This document shows positions 18,255-29,848 of a DNA stretch of 49,291 bases, piece after piece. Each line of letters starts with the position of its first letter. Within the stretch, counting starts at the first letter, position 1. The DNA lies in assembly GCF_018138385.1 (NCBI RefSeq), contig NZ_JAGSIE010000022.1, forward strand, positions 1 through 49,291. Direction: 5' to 3'. The position numbers and the translations under genes were made by a program. The notes beneath the pieces were generated by a model. That model saw only the letters and a list, made by a program, of their open reading frames with translations, did not search any database and was not told the DNA's origin. This DNA comes from Allobacillus saliphilus. GTDB lineage: Bacteria; Bacillota; Bacilli; Bacillales; Alkalibacillaceae.

Positions 18255-18548
18255 TATCAACAGTCAGGAGCACTTTTTCAACAGTTAGGGAGCGGGTATC
18301 GACAGCTAGGAAGCCTTTATCAACAGTCAGAGCGCGGGTATCGACAGTCAGAACAACTTTATCAACAGTTAGAGCGCGGGTATCGACAGTTAGGAAGCCT
18401 TTATCAACAGTCAGAGCGCGGGTATCGACAGTCAGACCAACTTTATCAACAGTTAGGACGCGCCTATCGACAGTTAGAACGCGGGTATCAACAGTTAGAA
18501 TAACTTTATCAACAGTCAGCACGCCCTTACCGACAGTTAGAACATATC
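18255..18548. repeat. Array A: 14 tandem copies of a 21-bp repeat in a convergent spacer
   Basis: Fourteen contiguous 21-bp units with no length variation. The unit starts TATCRACAGT, then YAG, then a variable tail. Two unit types nearly alternate: TATCAACAGT units mostly ending GCGCGGG and TATCGACAGT units mostly ending AACTT or GCCTT, giving a 42-bp super-period. Units 3-4 and 7-8 are almost identical. The period equals two DNA turns. Because 21 is divisible by 3, both strands stay open (heptads like STVRARV on plus, LTVDTRA on minus), but no start signals or non-repeat domain support a protein. The array lies between the convergent small membrane gene and the P5C dehydrogenase. Confidence 0.95.
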
Positions 18549-18567
18549 ATACAACCAAATATAAAAG

Positions 18568-18597
18568 GAAAAATCCCGGCATTGCGCCGGGATTTTC
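18568..18597. terminator. Terminator between array A and P5C dehydrogenase
   Basis: AAAATCCCGGC pairs with GCCGGGATTTT around a 5-nt loop, flanked by T-rich sequence on both strands. It serves the minus-strand gene and possibly the plus-strand operon through the array. Confidence 0.85.
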
Positions 18598-18608
18598 TCA
18601 TCTTTCTA

Positions 18609-20165
18609 TTAATACATTTCAGAGATTGTTTTTCCTTGTAGGAAGTTATTCAAGTAGTCAGGGCCGCCTGCTTTGGAGTCGGTTCCGGACATCTTGAAGC
18701 CTCCGAATGGGTGGTAGCCTACAATGGCTGCTGTACATCCACGGTTAATGTAAAGGTTTCCGACGTGGAAGTCTTCTTTCGCCATTTCAATATGTGTACG
18801 GTTGTTGGAGATAATTGCTCCAGTTAGGCCGTACTCTGTATTGTTTGCAATGTCTAACATTTCGTCAAAGTCTTTTGCTTTTGTGAAAGCAACGACTGGT
18901 CCGAAGATTTCTTCTTGCATGATGCGAGATTTCGGATCAGCATCTGCAAAGATTGTCGGCTGAATGAAGAAGCCGTTTTTGTCATCTCCCGTACCACCAT
19001 GTACGAGGCGAGCACCTTCTTCTTTTCCAATTTCAACGTAGTTCAAGATTTTATCGTAGGAAGCTTGATCAATCACGGCACCCATATAGTAGTTTTGCTC
19101 GGATGGGTCACCGACATCAAGCTCTTTCGTTAATTCAACACAGCGGTCTAACAACTGATCATAAACGTCTTCATGCGCAACAACTCGAGAACATGCTGAA
19201 CATTTTTGACCAGAGAAACCGAATGCTGAGTTAACAATCGATTCAGCTGCTAACTCCAAGTCCGCATTGTCATCAACGATAATGGTATCTTTTCCGCCCA
19301 TTTCTGCTACGACACGTTTTAACCACTCTTGTCCTTCTTGTACGACTGCTGCACGTTCAAAAATACGAGTACCTACTTCACGAGAACCTGTGAAACTAAC
19401 AAAACGCGTTTTTGGATGCTCGACTAAGTAGTCACCAACTTCTCCTCCTGGTCCAGGTAAGTAGTTGATAATCCCACCTGGAAGTCCTGCTTCTTTTAAT
19501 GTTTCCATTAACTTGTAAGCAATGACTGGTGTATTACTTGCCGGTTTTAAGATGACAGTATTACCAGTCACCATTGGAGATACAGCCGTTCCAGCCATAA
19601 TTGCAAATAGGAAGTTCCATGGTGAAATAACAACTCCTGCTCCTAATGGTATATAACTGAAGCGGTTATTTTCAATTGGACGGCTGACGATATCTAGCCC
19701 TTTTCCACTATCAATTTCTAGCATTTGTCTTCCGTAATACTCTAAAAAGTCAATACCTTCTGCGATATCTGCATCGGCTTCTTTCCAAGGTTTTCCTGCT
19801 TCTTTAATAATCCACGCATTAAATTCGAAACGTCTGCGACGAACGATAGCTGCTGTACGGAAAAGGATATCCGCACGCATTTCAGCAGTGGATTTTCTCC
19901 ACCATTCGAAATGTTCATTTGCGGATTGAATTGCTTTCTCCGCAAGTTCTTTATTGGCTTTGGAAACTTTTCCGATCACTTCTTCTTTATTACCTGGATT
20001 TGTCGAAACGATTTTATCATCTGTATAAATCTCTTCACCGTCGATGAGGAGAGGATACTCTTTGCCAAGCATTTGTTCAACTTGATGGAGCGCTTCTTTC
20101 TGCGCTTTCTTATTTTCCTCTAATGAAAAGTCTGTAAACGGTTCATGTCTGAATGGTACTACCAT
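18609..20165 (-). CDS. pruA: L-glutamate gamma-semialdehyde (P5C) dehydrogenase
   Basis: A 518-residue aldehyde dehydrogenase that oxidises glutamate semialdehyde to glutamate with NAD in proline and arginine breakdown. The catalytic Cys is in [13 protein letters not shown], the general-base Glu in VVAEMGGKD, the nucleotide-binding [11 protein letters not shown] is intact, and the C-terminus ([19 protein letters not shown]) is typical of the RocA/PutC group. Length is normal. AGGAGGAAG precedes the ATG. No proline dehydrogenase gene is beside it in the window. It ends in the terminator next to array A. Confidence 0.94.
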   Translation of the reverse strand: MVVPFRHEPFTDFSLEENKKAQKEALHQVEQMLGKEYPLLIDGEEIYTDDKIVSTNPGNKEEVIGKVSKANKELAEKAIQSANEHFEWWRKSTAEMRADILFRTAAIVRRRRFEFNAWIIKEAGKPWKEADADIAEGIDFLEYYGRQMLEIDSGKGLDIVSRPIENNRFSYIPLGAGVVISPWNFLFAIMAGTAVSPMVTGNTVILKPASNTPVIAYKLMETLKEAGLPGGIINYLPGPGGEVGDYLVEHPKTRFVSFTGSREVGTRIFERAAVVQEGQEWLKRVVAEMGGKDTIIVDDNADLELAAESIVNSAFGFSGQKCSACSRVVAHEDVYDQLLDRCVELTKELDVGDPSEQNYYMGAVIDQASYDKILNYVEIGKEEGARLVHGGTGDDKNGFFIQPTIFADADPKSRIMQEEIFGPVVAFTKAKDFDEMLDIANNTEYGLTGAIISNNRTHIEMAKEDFHVGNLYINRGCTAAIVGYHPFGGFKMSGTDSKAGGPDYLNNFLQGKTISEMY

Positions 20166-20221
20166 TGAAATCTTCCTCCTCTTAATTTTCTGATATTATA
20201 GCGCTTACACACTTATTTTAA

Positions 20222-20262
20222 ATGAAAAGGAGACGGTATTCAATCCTTCTTTTTCGTCTCCC
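20222..20262 (-). terminator. Terminator of the pcrB-pcrA-ligA-camS operon
   Basis: On the minus strand GGAGACG pairs with CGTCTCC (20261-20229), followed by TTTTCATTT. It lies 12 bp after the camS stop. Confidence 0.7.
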
Positions 20263-20273
20263 TATCAAAACAG

Positions 20274-21482
20274 CTATTGATAGATATAAACTTCTGGTTC
20301 TTCTTTGTCCGCTTTTCGGTAGACTACACTTTCTTGACGTTCCGGTGACATGACATTCACTTCCACATCGTAATGGTTCGGAAAGTGCTCCTGAACTAAC
20401 CGATACACATGTTGTGTGAAGCCGATAACTTCTTGTTTGCCATTGAACTCTATTGTTATATCAATTGATAAGTCGTGTAAATTTCCACTATTAAAATAAC
20501 CCGTACCAATTACACCAATATAATTCGGGAAAAACTCCCCAACATCTCTTTCAAACGCCGTAAAGGCTTCATATTGATCATAATGATCTCGCTCCGCTTT
20601 ACCAGATGGGAATAGAACGTATTGTTCATTAATGTTTTCCCATTCTCCGATTGTTCGACCATTCGGATCGACAACAGCTTTCGTTAAGTAGTTTCCAGGT
20701 GTGATTCCACTTGCCTCATTTTCTTTATACAAAGCAATCAAAATTGGAATATCCGCTAATTCTTCACGGTCTCTCAGTCGGTTGATCACCTTTTCTGCCG
20801 CTTCCTTGCCGAACTTCAATAGTTCCGCTTCATCGATTTCTGTGTAAAAAGTCGGTTCACCGATATCTGTTTGGAAAGCATATTCCGATTTCAATACAAG
20901 TGCTACCGCGATGCCTCCAAGCTGCATTTGGTCTTCATTGACCCGTTGCAAATAGTTTTGCTCGTGTATATAAGAGAGAATCTGTGGACTATCTTCTTGC
21001 ATTTCTTTTCTCTTTTCTTTGTCTGCTTCTTTATATTCATCATCGTCCAACGGTGGATTCAATCCAACTTGTATATCCTCAGGGTTCGCATCCTCATTTT
21101 CATCTAGATGTTCCTGAACCTCTTCTTTTGTCGGTTGTCTACCGAGATACTCTCCTAACGTATCTTCCGTCAGATATTGTCCCTCTTGAAAAAAGTACTT
21201 CTCCGGATCAAAAACATCCTTCGCTTGGCGAATCAACCCTTGTTCAACCTCATCGATATCATACCGATTTTTTACCCGATCGACGATATAACCACGCGCG
21301 ACACCCGGGACGTAAGGCAAAATGGTTCGATACGTATCTTCTTCTAGCTTGTTGGTCGGAATAATATATCGCTGTTCCTCTTCATCTTCTGTTTCCTGTA
21401 CAACTTCTTCATCGGTGTTATAGTTTGGTGCACAGCCTGAGACGATTAATAGCGCCAGGCTGAACAGCATCAATCGTTTCAT
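20274..21482 (-). CDS. camS: CamS family lipoprotein (YerH)
   Basis: A 402-residue secreted lipoprotein. The signal sequence ends in a lipobox (LLIVSGC), followed by an acidic linker and a CamS domain (for example YIPTNKLEEDTYRTILPYVPG, GNYLTKAVVDPNGRTIGEW). In Staphylococcus and Enterococcus the cleaved signal peptide of CamS acts as a sex pheromone; the mature protein's role is unclear. ATG 21482 is chosen because GGGAG lies 9 nt upstream; a GTG at 21491 sits beside that site. Last gene of the pcrB-pcrA-ligA operon, the same position as yerH in B. subtilis. Confidence 0.92.
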   Translation of the reverse strand: MKRLMLFSLALLIVSGCAPNYNTDEEVVQETEDEEEQRYIIPTNKLEEDTYRTILPYVPGVARGYIVDRVKNRYDIDEVEQGLIRQAKDVFDPEKYFFQEGQYLTEDTLGEYLGRQPTKEEVQEHLDENEDANPEDIQVGLNPPLDDDEYKEADKEKRKEMQEDSPQILSYIHEQNYLQRVNEDQMQLGGIAVALVLKSEYAFQTDIGEPTFYTEIDEAELLKFGKEAAEKVINRLRDREELADIPILIALYKENEASGITPGNYLTKAVVDPNGRTIGEWENINEQYVLFPSGKAERDHYDQYEAFTAFERDVGEFFPNYIGVIGTGYFNSGNLHDLSIDITIEFNGKQEVIGFTQHVYRLVQEHFPNHYDVEVNVMSPERQESVVYRKADKEEPEVYIYQ

Positions 21483-21494
21483 TCTGTCCACTCC

Positions 21495-23501
<2,007 letters not shown>

Positions 23502-23528
23502 TTATTCTTTTTCACATGGGTAATCGCT

Positions 23529-25742
23529 TTATATTTTTTCAATCGGTGCAAACTGGGCGAGTAATCGTTTGATTCCAGTCGGTGCTGGAAATGCGATATC
23601 TAACTCCGTATCTTCTCCTTCACCAACTACTTTAACGACCGTACCTTCGCCCCATTTTTTATGTGAGACCTTATCGCCTAATTGGAAGTTCACATCACCT
23701 TTTGGCTTTTCTTTAATGACGCGAGATTTTCTTTTCCCTGTCGTACGATTTGGTCTGAAGTCATCGATTGTTGTTCGAAAGCCCGTTTGTTGCGTCGTTT
23801 CTTTAACATCCTCTTCAATTAATTCGACCGGAATTTCATCCAAAAAGCGACTTCGCTCATTGTATTGTGTTCGACCGAAAATCGTACGGGACGTAGCATG
23901 TGTAATAAATAAATCCTGTTCAGCCCGGGTAATCCCTACGTATGCCAAGCGGCGCTCCTCTTCCATTTCTTCCATATCGAATAACGAGCGTGTATGTGGA
24001 AAAATGTTTTCTTCCATTCCGACTAAAAAGACGACTGGAAATTCAAGCCCTTTTGCTGCGTGTAAAGTCATTAATGTAAGCTTATCTTTCGTCTCTTCAT
24101 CCGTGTTATCCAAATCAGAGATCAATGCTAAGTCTGTCAAAAATGAAATTAACGTTTGATCTTCACTCGTTTCTTCAAATTGCTTTGTAACGGTTTTGAA
24201 TTCTTCTAAGTTTTCCAAGCGACTTTGTGATTCGATGGAACGATCTTTCATCAGCTCTGCTTCATAGCCTGAGCGAGATAAAACTTGTTCGACCACATCC
24301 GTGACATTTAAAAATTCTTGCTGTTGTTGCCAGTCTTCAATCATTTCTCGGAACAGATTCAGCTGATTGGATGCCTTTTTGCTCATGCCTGTAAAATCTG
24401 ATTCTTTCACCGCATCAAATAACGACAAATCATTGATTTCTGCATGCATTTGCAACTTATCCATCGACGTTTTTCCGATACCCCGTTTCGGCACGTTCAC
24501 GACACGCTGAAAACTAATATCATCATGCGGGTTTGTTATTAACCGTAAATAAGCGAGTAAGTCTTTAATTTCTTTTCTGTCATAGAACTTTGTCCCACCG
24601 ACGATTTGGTAAGGAATATCGGACTTCACCAGTACATCCTCTACAGCACGCGACTGCGCATTCGTTCGGTAAAGAATCGCCATTTCTTTATAGCGTGTAC
24701 CTTTTGTCCGGTTTAACTCTTGTACTTGATCGATGACATAGCGTGCTTCATCCCGCTCATCAAGCGCCTTAAACAATTTAATTTCCGTTCCATCATCGTT
24801 TTCTGTCCAAAGATCTTTCGGTTTTCTCGATTGGTTATTTTCAATAACCGTATTCGCAGCTTGTAAAATTTTCTTCGTCGAACGGTAATTTTGTTCAAGT
24901 AAGATTACTTTTGCGTTCGGGTAATCTTCTTCAAACGAAAGAATGTTATAAATGTCAGCCCCGCGCCATTTATAAATCGATTGGTCTGAGTCACCTACGA
25001 CGCATAAATTTTGAAATCGAGCGGCTAACTGTTTCACTAATTCATATTGTGCTTTGTTCGTATCCTGATACTCATCGACGTGAATATATTGAAAACGATT
25101 TTGATAATAATGCAGCACTTCTGGATGCTTTTTGAATAAAAAATGAGTTTCCATAATTAAGCTATCAAAATCTAGTGCCTGGTTTTTCTTTAAAATTGTT
25201 TCATACGTTTCATATAATTCAGCGATTTTTTCTTCACCATAATCATTTGCTTGCTGCTTCATCACTTTCGGCGTAATTAGCTTATTTTTTGCATCACTGA
25301 TTGCATACTTGACTGCCTTTGGATTGAACACTTTGGAATCGACGTTATTGATTCGAAAAGCTTCCTTCACTGCCGTTTGTGAATCAGATGCATCATAAAT
25401 CGCGAAATTACGGTCGATACCTAGTTTATCTCCATCTCTTCGCAAAATCCGAACACAGAGAGAGTGGAACGTCGACATAATAATCTCTCTCGCTTCGTCA
25501 CCTACAAGTTTCGTAACCCGTTCTTTCATTTCCTTTGCGGCTTTATTTGTAAATGTAATCGCCAAGATATTCATTGGCGCAATGTCTTTTTCTGATAGTA
25601 AATAAGCAATCCGGTGAGTCAACACACGTGTTTTCCCACTTCCGGCACCTGCCATGACAAGCAGTGGACCATCTGTATGCTTGACTGCCTTCGCTTGCTC
25701 TTTGTTCATTCCTTCAAGGATCTCTTGCATGGATAAACTCAT
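23529..25742 (-). CDS. pcrA: ATP-dependent DNA helicase PcrA
   Basis: A 737-residue superfamily 1A helicase (UvrD/Rep type) that moves 3' to 5' in repair and rolling-circle replication and displaces RecA. Walker A is MAGAGSGKTRVLTHR. The DEYQDTN box, GDSDQSIYKWRGAD, the LEQNYRS motif and the LMTLHAAKGLEFPVVF motif VI region are all present. The C-terminal Tudor-like domain (FQLGDKVSHKKWGEGTVV) known to bind RNA polymerase is complete. It starts immediately after the pcrB stop. Confidence 0.97.
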   Translation of the reverse strand: MSLSMQEILEGMNKEQAKAVKHTDGPLLVMAGAGSGKTRVLTHRIAYLLSEKDIAPMNILAITFTNKAAKEMKERVTKLVGDEAREIIMSTFHSLCVRILRRDGDKLGIDRNFAIYDASDSQTAVKEAFRINNVDSKVFNPKAVKYAISDAKNKLITPKVMKQQANDYGEEKIAELYETYETILKKNQALDFDSLIMETHFLFKKHPEVLHYYQNRFQYIHVDEYQDTNKAQYELVKQLAARFQNLCVVGDSDQSIYKWRGADIYNILSFEEDYPNAKVILLEQNYRSTKKILQAANTVIENNQSRKPKDLWTENDDGTEIKLFKALDERDEARYVIDQVQELNRTKGTRYKEMAILYRTNAQSRAVEDVLVKSDIPYQIVGGTKFYDRKEIKDLLAYLRLITNPHDDISFQRVVNVPKRGIGKTSMDKLQMHAEINDLSLFDAVKESDFTGMSKKASNQLNLFREMIEDWQQQQEFLNVTDVVEQVLSRSGYEAELMKDRSIESQSRLENLEEFKTVTKQFEETSEDQTLISFLTDLALISDLDNTDEETKDKLTLMTLHAAKGLEFPVVFLVGMEENIFPHTRSLFDMEEMEEERRLAYVGITRAEQDLFITHATSRTIFGRTQYNERSRFLDEIPVELIEEDVKETTQQTGFRTTIDDFRPNRTTGKRKSRVIKEKPKGDVNFQLGDKVSHKKWGEGTVVKVVGEGEDTELDIAFPAPTGIKRLLAQFAPIEKI

Positions 25743-26453
25743 TTATTTCCCACCCTTAATTTTCTCGACTGAATGAACCGCGTGAACGGTTCGCAATGCT
25801 GCATTCAAATTTTCATAAATGACATTACCGACAACAACGATATCCGCATGTCGCGCCATATCTCTCGCTTCTGCCTTCGTGGTAATCCCACCACCATAAA
25901 TCAATAAACTTTGATCGAGTTCTTTACTTACTCGTTCAACAAGCTCTACATCTCCATATGTACCGCTATATTCCAGATAAACGAAAGGAAGATGCATTAA
26001 ATGTTCAGCAACTTGTGCATAAGCGATGACATCCTCATCCGTTACCTGTTTCGATTCCGTCCATTGATAAGCCTTCGACCCGGGATTCAACATAATATAG
26101 CCTTCCGCTTTCAACTCTTCCCATTCAATGAACTCACCGTATTCCTTGACGGCTTGCTGGTGGTAGTCAATTAACCAGTTCGGATTTTCTGTATTCAACA
26201 CCATTGGAATAAAATAAAAGTCGTAGCCAGGTGTAATAGCTGACAAATTAGACACTTCCAAAATACATGTCACCTGATAACGACGAATTCTCGCCAACAA
26301 ATAAAGTACTTGATCGAGTGTCACATCATCCGTGCCACCTACAATTACTGCGTCTGTACCCGACTCACAAATCTTTTCCAATGCATCATCATCGATTGGT
26401 TTATTCGGATCTAATTTAAAAATGTGTCGCCACATTCGGTAATCTTCAATCAT
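25743..26453 (-). CDS. pcrB: Heptaprenylglyceryl phosphate synthase PcrB
   Basis: A 236-residue TIM-barrel prenyltransferase. It transfers heptaprenyl diphosphate to sn-glycerol-1-phosphate, giving an archaeal-type ether lipid in Bacillales. Family blocks visible: FKLDPNKPIDDDALEKICESGTD (shortened here: FKLDPNKPI, ESGTDAVIVGGT), FYFIPMVLNT, EGYIMLNPGSKA, FVYLEYSGTYGD and IYGGGITTKAEARDMA. GGAGG lies 10 nt before the ATG; a second in-frame ATG lies six codons further. First gene of the operon. Confidence 0.93.
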   Translation of the reverse strand: MIEDYRMWRHIFKLDPNKPIDDDALEKICESGTDAVIVGGTDDVTLDQVLYLLARIRRYQVTCILEVSNLSAITPGYDFYFIPMVLNTENPNWLIDYHQQAVKEYGEFIEWEELKAEGYIMLNPGSKAYQWTESKQVTDEDVIAYAQVAEHLMHLPFVYLEYSGTYGDVELVERVSKELDQSLLIYGGGITTKAEARDMARHADIVVVGNVIYENLNAALRTVHAVHSVEKIKGGK

Positions 26454-26584
26454 TCGACATACGCCTCCAAAATTGCATACCTTTACCTCACTTATTATAG
26501 CAGAAACAAGGGGGGTCTTTCACCGATTGTTCTTAAGCAATTTGGATTAATTTGATGGTGTTCCACTCCCTCTACACAATTTTG

Positions 26585-26613
26585 TTGAGAAAAAAATTTT
26601 GTTATGCTACGAT
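26585..26613 (+). promoter_or_regulatory. Promoter of the glyS T-box leader
   Basis: TTGAGA (26585-26590), 17 bp, TACGAT (26608-26613) with a TGC extension. It sits just upstream of the T-box leader. Confidence 0.6.
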
Positions 26614-26619
26614 GTTCTC

Positions 26620-26851
26620 AGGAAATATGCATATCAACCCACGAAGAAGGACCAATAGTAACCAATCACCTCTGCAACAAGCGATTCAGGGACGGTGCAA
26701 GCCTGAAGCAAGGATTGGCGAAAAGGCAGTCTGGAGTGTAATTTTGAAAGCGGACATGATTGTTTCATGTCAAGCAGGGTGGAACCGCGAGAGTACATCT
26801 CGTCCCTGGGCAGTAAATGCCCTGTGGACGAGATTTTTTCATGTAACAGAC
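26620..26851 (+). promoter_or_regulatory. T-box riboswitch for glycyl-tRNA synthetase
   Basis: A tRNA-sensing leader. The conserved T-box AGGGTGGAACCGCG is at 26776-26789. A terminator follows, ATCTCGTCC (26797-26805) with GGACGAGAT (26826-26834) enclosing a CTGGGCA/TGCCCTG inner stem, then TTTTTT. Stem I contains GACGGTGCAAGCC-like sequence at 26691-26704. CCAATC near 26663 pairs with GATTGG (26713-26718), next to a GGC triplet (26717-26719) that fits a glycine specifier. Uncharged tRNA-Gly should favour the antiterminator and switch on the synthetase. Confidence 0.95.
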
Positions 26852-26872
26852 ATTATTAAGGAGGCTATATAC

Positions 26873-28255
26873 ATGGCAAAGAATATGGAACAGCTTGTCA
26901 ATCATGCGAAACACCGAGGGTTCGTATTCCAAGGATCTGAGATTTATGGTGGATTAGCCAACACATGGGATTATGGTCCATTAGGTGTTGAAGTAAAACG
27001 TAATTTGAAAGATGCTTGGTGGAAAAAGTTTGTTCAAGAGCAGCCGAACATGGTCGGCTTGGATGCTTCCATTTTAATGAACCCAAAAACGTGGGAAGCT
27101 TCCGGACACCTAAACAATTTCAATGACCCGATGATCGATTGTAAAGAATGTAAGTCACGCCACCGCGCAGACCATTTAATCGAAAATCATTTTGAAGCGA
27201 AAGGCGAAGAACGTGTCGTCGATGGCTTGCCTTTTGACGAATTGCAGAAAATCATTCAAGAAGAAGGAATTACTTGCCCGAATTGCGGCTCTAATGACTT
27301 TACGGATATCCGTCAATTCAACTTGATGTTTAAAACCTATCAAGGTGTAACAGAAGACTCCTCTGATGAAATCTTTATGCGTCCTGAAACAGCACAAGGA
27401 ATTTTTGTGAACTTCAAAAATGTTCAGCGTTCGATGCGTAAAAAAGTTCCATTCGGAATTGCACAAATCGGTAAAAGTTTCCGTAATGAAATTACACCAG
27501 GAAACTTTACGTTCCGCACGAGAGAATTTGAGCAAATGGAGATTGAATTTTTCTGTAAACCTGGCGAAGAAAAAGAGTGGTTTGACTATTGGTTGGACTT
27601 CAGCCATAACTGGCTGACAAATCTCGGTCTCAATAAAGAATTGATTCGACGCCGTGAACACGACGAAGATGAATTATCTCACTACAGTAATGAAACAACC
27701 GATCTAGAATACCTTTTCCCATTCGGATGGGGTGAGCTATGGGGAATCGCATCTCGTACGGACTATGACTTAACACAGCACGCCGAACATTCCGGCGAAA
27801 ACTTTGAATACATCGATCAAGAAACAAATGAGCGTTATATCCCTTACGTCATTGAGCCATCATTAGGAGCAGACCGTCTGGCACTTGCTTTCCTAGCCGA
27901 TGCATATAAGGAAGAAGAACTTGAAGATGGAACAACACGTACCGTGATGAATTTCCATCCAGCAATCGCACCATATAAAGCGGCAATCTTCCCATTGTCC
28001 AAGAAACTTTCTGAAGAAGCGCAAGAAGTATTCCGCGACTTAGCAACAGAGTTCATGGTTGACTATGACGAATCCGGTTCAATCGGAAAACGTTACCGTC
28101 GTCACGATGAAGTTGGTACACCGTATTGCATCACATACGACTTTGATTCAAAAGAAGACGGTCAAGTTACAGTGCGCGACCGCGATACAATGGAACAAAC
28201 AAGAATGCCAATCAGCGAACTAAAATCCTTTTTAGCTGACAAAATGAAATATTAA
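26873..28255 (+). CDS. glyQS: Glycyl-tRNA synthetase, single-chain dimeric type
   Basis: A 460-residue class II synthetase of the alpha2 type (eukaryote/archaea-like), not the separate GlyQ and GlyS subunits found in B. subtilis. It begins [20 protein letters not shown] and has the class II motifs: motif 1 region, motif 2 ([21 protein letters not shown]) given here as FRNEITPG and [14 protein letters not shown], and motif 3 ([14 protein letters not shown]). The frame is open farther upstream, but that part is the T-box leader. AAGGAGG lies 9 nt before ATG 26873. It ends in a strong terminator. Confidence 0.96.
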   Translation: MAKNMEQLVNHAKHRGFVFQGSEIYGGLANTWDYGPLGVEVKRNLKDAWWKKFVQEQPNMVGLDASILMNPKTWEASGHLNNFNDPMIDCKECKSRHRADHLIENHFEAKGEERVVDGLPFDELQKIIQEEGITCPNCGSNDFTDIRQFNLMFKTYQGVTEDSSDEIFMRPETAQGIFVNFKNVQRSMRKKVPFGIAQIGKSFRNEITPGNFTFRTREFEQMEIEFFCKPGEEKEWFDYWLDFSHNWLTNLGLNKELIRRREHDEDELSHYSNETTDLEYLFPFGWGELWGIASRTDYDLTQHAEHSGENFEYIDQETNERYIPYVIEPSLGADRLALAFLADAYKEEELEDGTTRTVMNFHPAIAPYKAAIFPLSKKLSEEAQEVFRDLATEFMVDYDESGSIGKRYRRHDEVGTPYCITYDFDSKEDGQVTVRDRDTMEQTRMPISELKSFLADKMKY

Positions 28256-28260
28256 TATGG

Positions 28261-28296
28261 AAATGACACCAAGCGTTGACTTGGTGTCATTTTTTG
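28261..28296 (+). terminator. Terminator of glyQS
   Basis: AAATGACACCAAG (28261-28273) pairs with CTTGGTGTCATTT around a 6-nt loop, then TTTG. It lies 5 bp after the stop. Confidence 0.9.
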
Positions 28297-28495
28297 TGGC
28301 TATGGCTGGGTTACGGAGAGTCTATTCGACGATAGAGCGAAAAAATTTTGGCCTACCGTCGATTAGAGAGCGTCTATTCTACGATAGAGCAATAAAATTT
28401 CGGCCTTCCGTCGATTAGAAGGCGTCTATTCTACGATAGAGCGGTAAAATTTGAGCCTTCCGTCGATTAGAGGGCTGCTATTCAACGATAGAGCG

Positions 28496-28503
28496 GTAAA
28501 ATT
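28496..28503 (+). repeat. Left 8-bp target-site duplication (GTAAAATT)
   Basis: GTAAAATT directly precedes the insertion sequence and is repeated at 29849-29856. IS256-family elements make 8-9 bp duplications. It lies within unit R4 of array B. Confidence 0.92.
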
Positions 28504-28552
28504 GGTACCGTCAATAAGTTTGTGTAAAAAAGTAGGGTGATCCTTAGGAGGG

Positions 28553-29743
28553 TTATTTCCCCTCCTCACTTTCGGTCTGAGATCCATAACGGTCCTCAAA
28601 CATGTCGCGCAGTTCAGGACCTGCGATTTTGAACCCACTGAGTTTGCGTGTAGACCATTTGGTGTTGCATTCATCTGAAACCATATAAATCACCTTTTCC
28701 ACTGCTTCTTCGGAAGGAAGGCTGTTCATCGTTTTTAGACGTTTCTTGAATTCCTTCATGGTGCGCTCGATGATGTTTGTCGTGTAAATCAGTGGACGGA
28801 TAGAGGAAGGGTAGTTCAGGAACGTCGTCAGGACGTTGAAGTCCTCCCTCCAGGACTTGGTGATCTTCGGATATTTCTTCTGCCAGTTTTCACAGAAGGC
28901 ACCAAGCTGTTTTTCAGCTTCTTCATTACTTTTAGATTGATAGATAGCTTTCATGTCTTCACTGATCGCTGAACGATCCTTCTGTCGAACTTTGTTCAGC
29001 GTGTTCCGTACTTTGTGAACGACACAACGTTGCACATCAGCTTTCGGATAGATAGCTTTCATCGCTTCTTCCAGGCCTGGAAGACCGTCGAAAATACCGA
29101 GAAGCACTTCTTCACAGCCACGACGGTAGATATCGGAGAGAACTTCCTCCCAGCCGAGGGAACTTTCCTGGCCACCGACATAGAAGCCGAGAATCTCACG
29201 ATAGCCGTCTTCCGTGACACCAATGACGACGTATACGACTTCGTTCGCTACATCATCCCGGCGCAACTTCAGATAGGTGCCATCGAGATAAAGAACGGCA
29301 TATCTTTTCTGAAGAGGACGCTCCTGCCAGGCACGGATATCTTCCATCAACACATCGGTGATGTTACTGATGGTGCCTGGGGCGTAAGCGTGGCCGAGAA
29401 TGCGCTCGAGGAAGTTTCCGATTTCACGCGTACTCATGCCTTTCTGATACATCGTGATGATTGTTTCTCCCAGCCACCGTTCATAACGCTGATAGGGTTG
29501 GAATACTTCAGTCTGAAATGCATTTTCTCGATCGCGTGGCACCTGTAGATCTTCGATACGCCCGTATTTCGTGTCCAATTGACGACCGTAACTGCCGTTC
29601 TTATAGTTTTTTAGTTCAGGATTCTCTTCGAAGAATTGATTCATTTCTTCCTTCATGATTGTTTCCAACTTCTCCTGGACGAAAGAGCGGACTAATTCGT
29701 CCAATTGATTTTCGAGGTTGTTTTGTCCTATACTTGTAGACAT
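28553..29743 (-). CDS. IS256-family (mutator-type) transposase
   Basis: A 396-residue DDE transposase. The acidic triad can be placed at Asp in LYLDGTYLKL, Asp in LGIFDGLPGL and Glu in TTNIIERTMKEFKKRLK; the CVVHKVRN block between the second and third is typical. No frameshift or internal stop, so it may be active. A GGGAGAGG lies 9 nt before the ATG. The bases directly before the ATG (CCCTACCTC) are complementary to GAGGTAGGG about 50 nt upstream, so a read-through transcript could fold and hide the start. Confidence 0.96.
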   Translation of the reverse strand: MSTSIGQNNLENQLDELVRSFVQEKLETIMKEEMNQFFEENPELKNYKNGSYGRQLDTKYGRIEDLQVPRDRENAFQTEVFQPYQRYERWLGETIITMYQKGMSTREIGNFLERILGHAYAPGTISNITDVLMEDIRAWQERPLQKRYAVLYLDGTYLKLRRDDVANEVVYVVIGVTEDGYREILGFYVGGQESSLGWEEVLSDIYRRGCEEVLLGIFDGLPGLEEAMKAIYPKADVQRCVVHKVRNTLNKVRQKDRSAISEDMKAIYQSKSNEEAEKQLGAFCENWQKKYPKITKSWREDFNVLTTFLNYPSSIRPLIYTTNIIERTMKEFKKRLKTMNSLPSEEAVEKVIYMVSDECNTKWSTRKLSGFKIAGPELRDMFEDRYGSQTESEEGK

Positions 29744-29804
29744 GAGGTAGGGCCTCTCCCTTCATGAGTTGATTTCGTTGTTTACTCTGAGGATACCCTA
29801 CCTC
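29744..29804 (-). promoter_or_regulatory. Inverted repeat that can sequester the transposase start
   Basis: GAGGTAGGG and CCCTACCTC (29744-29752 and 29796-29804) form a perfect 9-bp pair. On the minus strand the 3' arm ends directly before the transposase ATG and the loop of about 43 nt includes the area of the ribosome binding site. On the plus strand the hairpin is followed by seven T's. Confidence 0.55.
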
Positions 29805-29848
29805 TTTTTTTGTCTTCAAGAGTTTTACACAAACTATTGTACGTCATC

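Larger units (their letters stand above)
28504..29848 (-). mobile_element. IS256-family insertion sequence, 1345 bp, complete
   Basis: Ends are defined by the 8-bp duplication and by imperfect inverted repeats of about 26 bp. The inner 12 bases GTTTGTGTAAAA are identical at both ends (28518-28529 and the complement of 29823-29834). Only one gene is carried, an intact transposase on the minus strand. Length and end sequence (TTGTGTAAA core) are typical of IS256. Insertion is into array B, so no gene was broken. Confidence 0.95.

Noticed and set aside
18254-18522. TTATCAACA in array A as DnaA boxes (replication origin)
   Set aside because: It differs from TTATNCACA at a key position, and no dnaA, dnaN or AT-rich unwinding region is near. 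The similarity comes from the repeat unit itself.
18229-18697. Open frames across array A on both strands (97 and 149 codons)
   Set aside because: They result from a repeat length divisible by three. No ribosome binding site or non-repeat domain, and the plus frame runs into the opposing gene.
26552-26872. N-terminal extension of glycyl-tRNA synthetase
   Set aside because: This stretch is the T-box leader and terminator; the real start has its own ribosome binding site at 26873.
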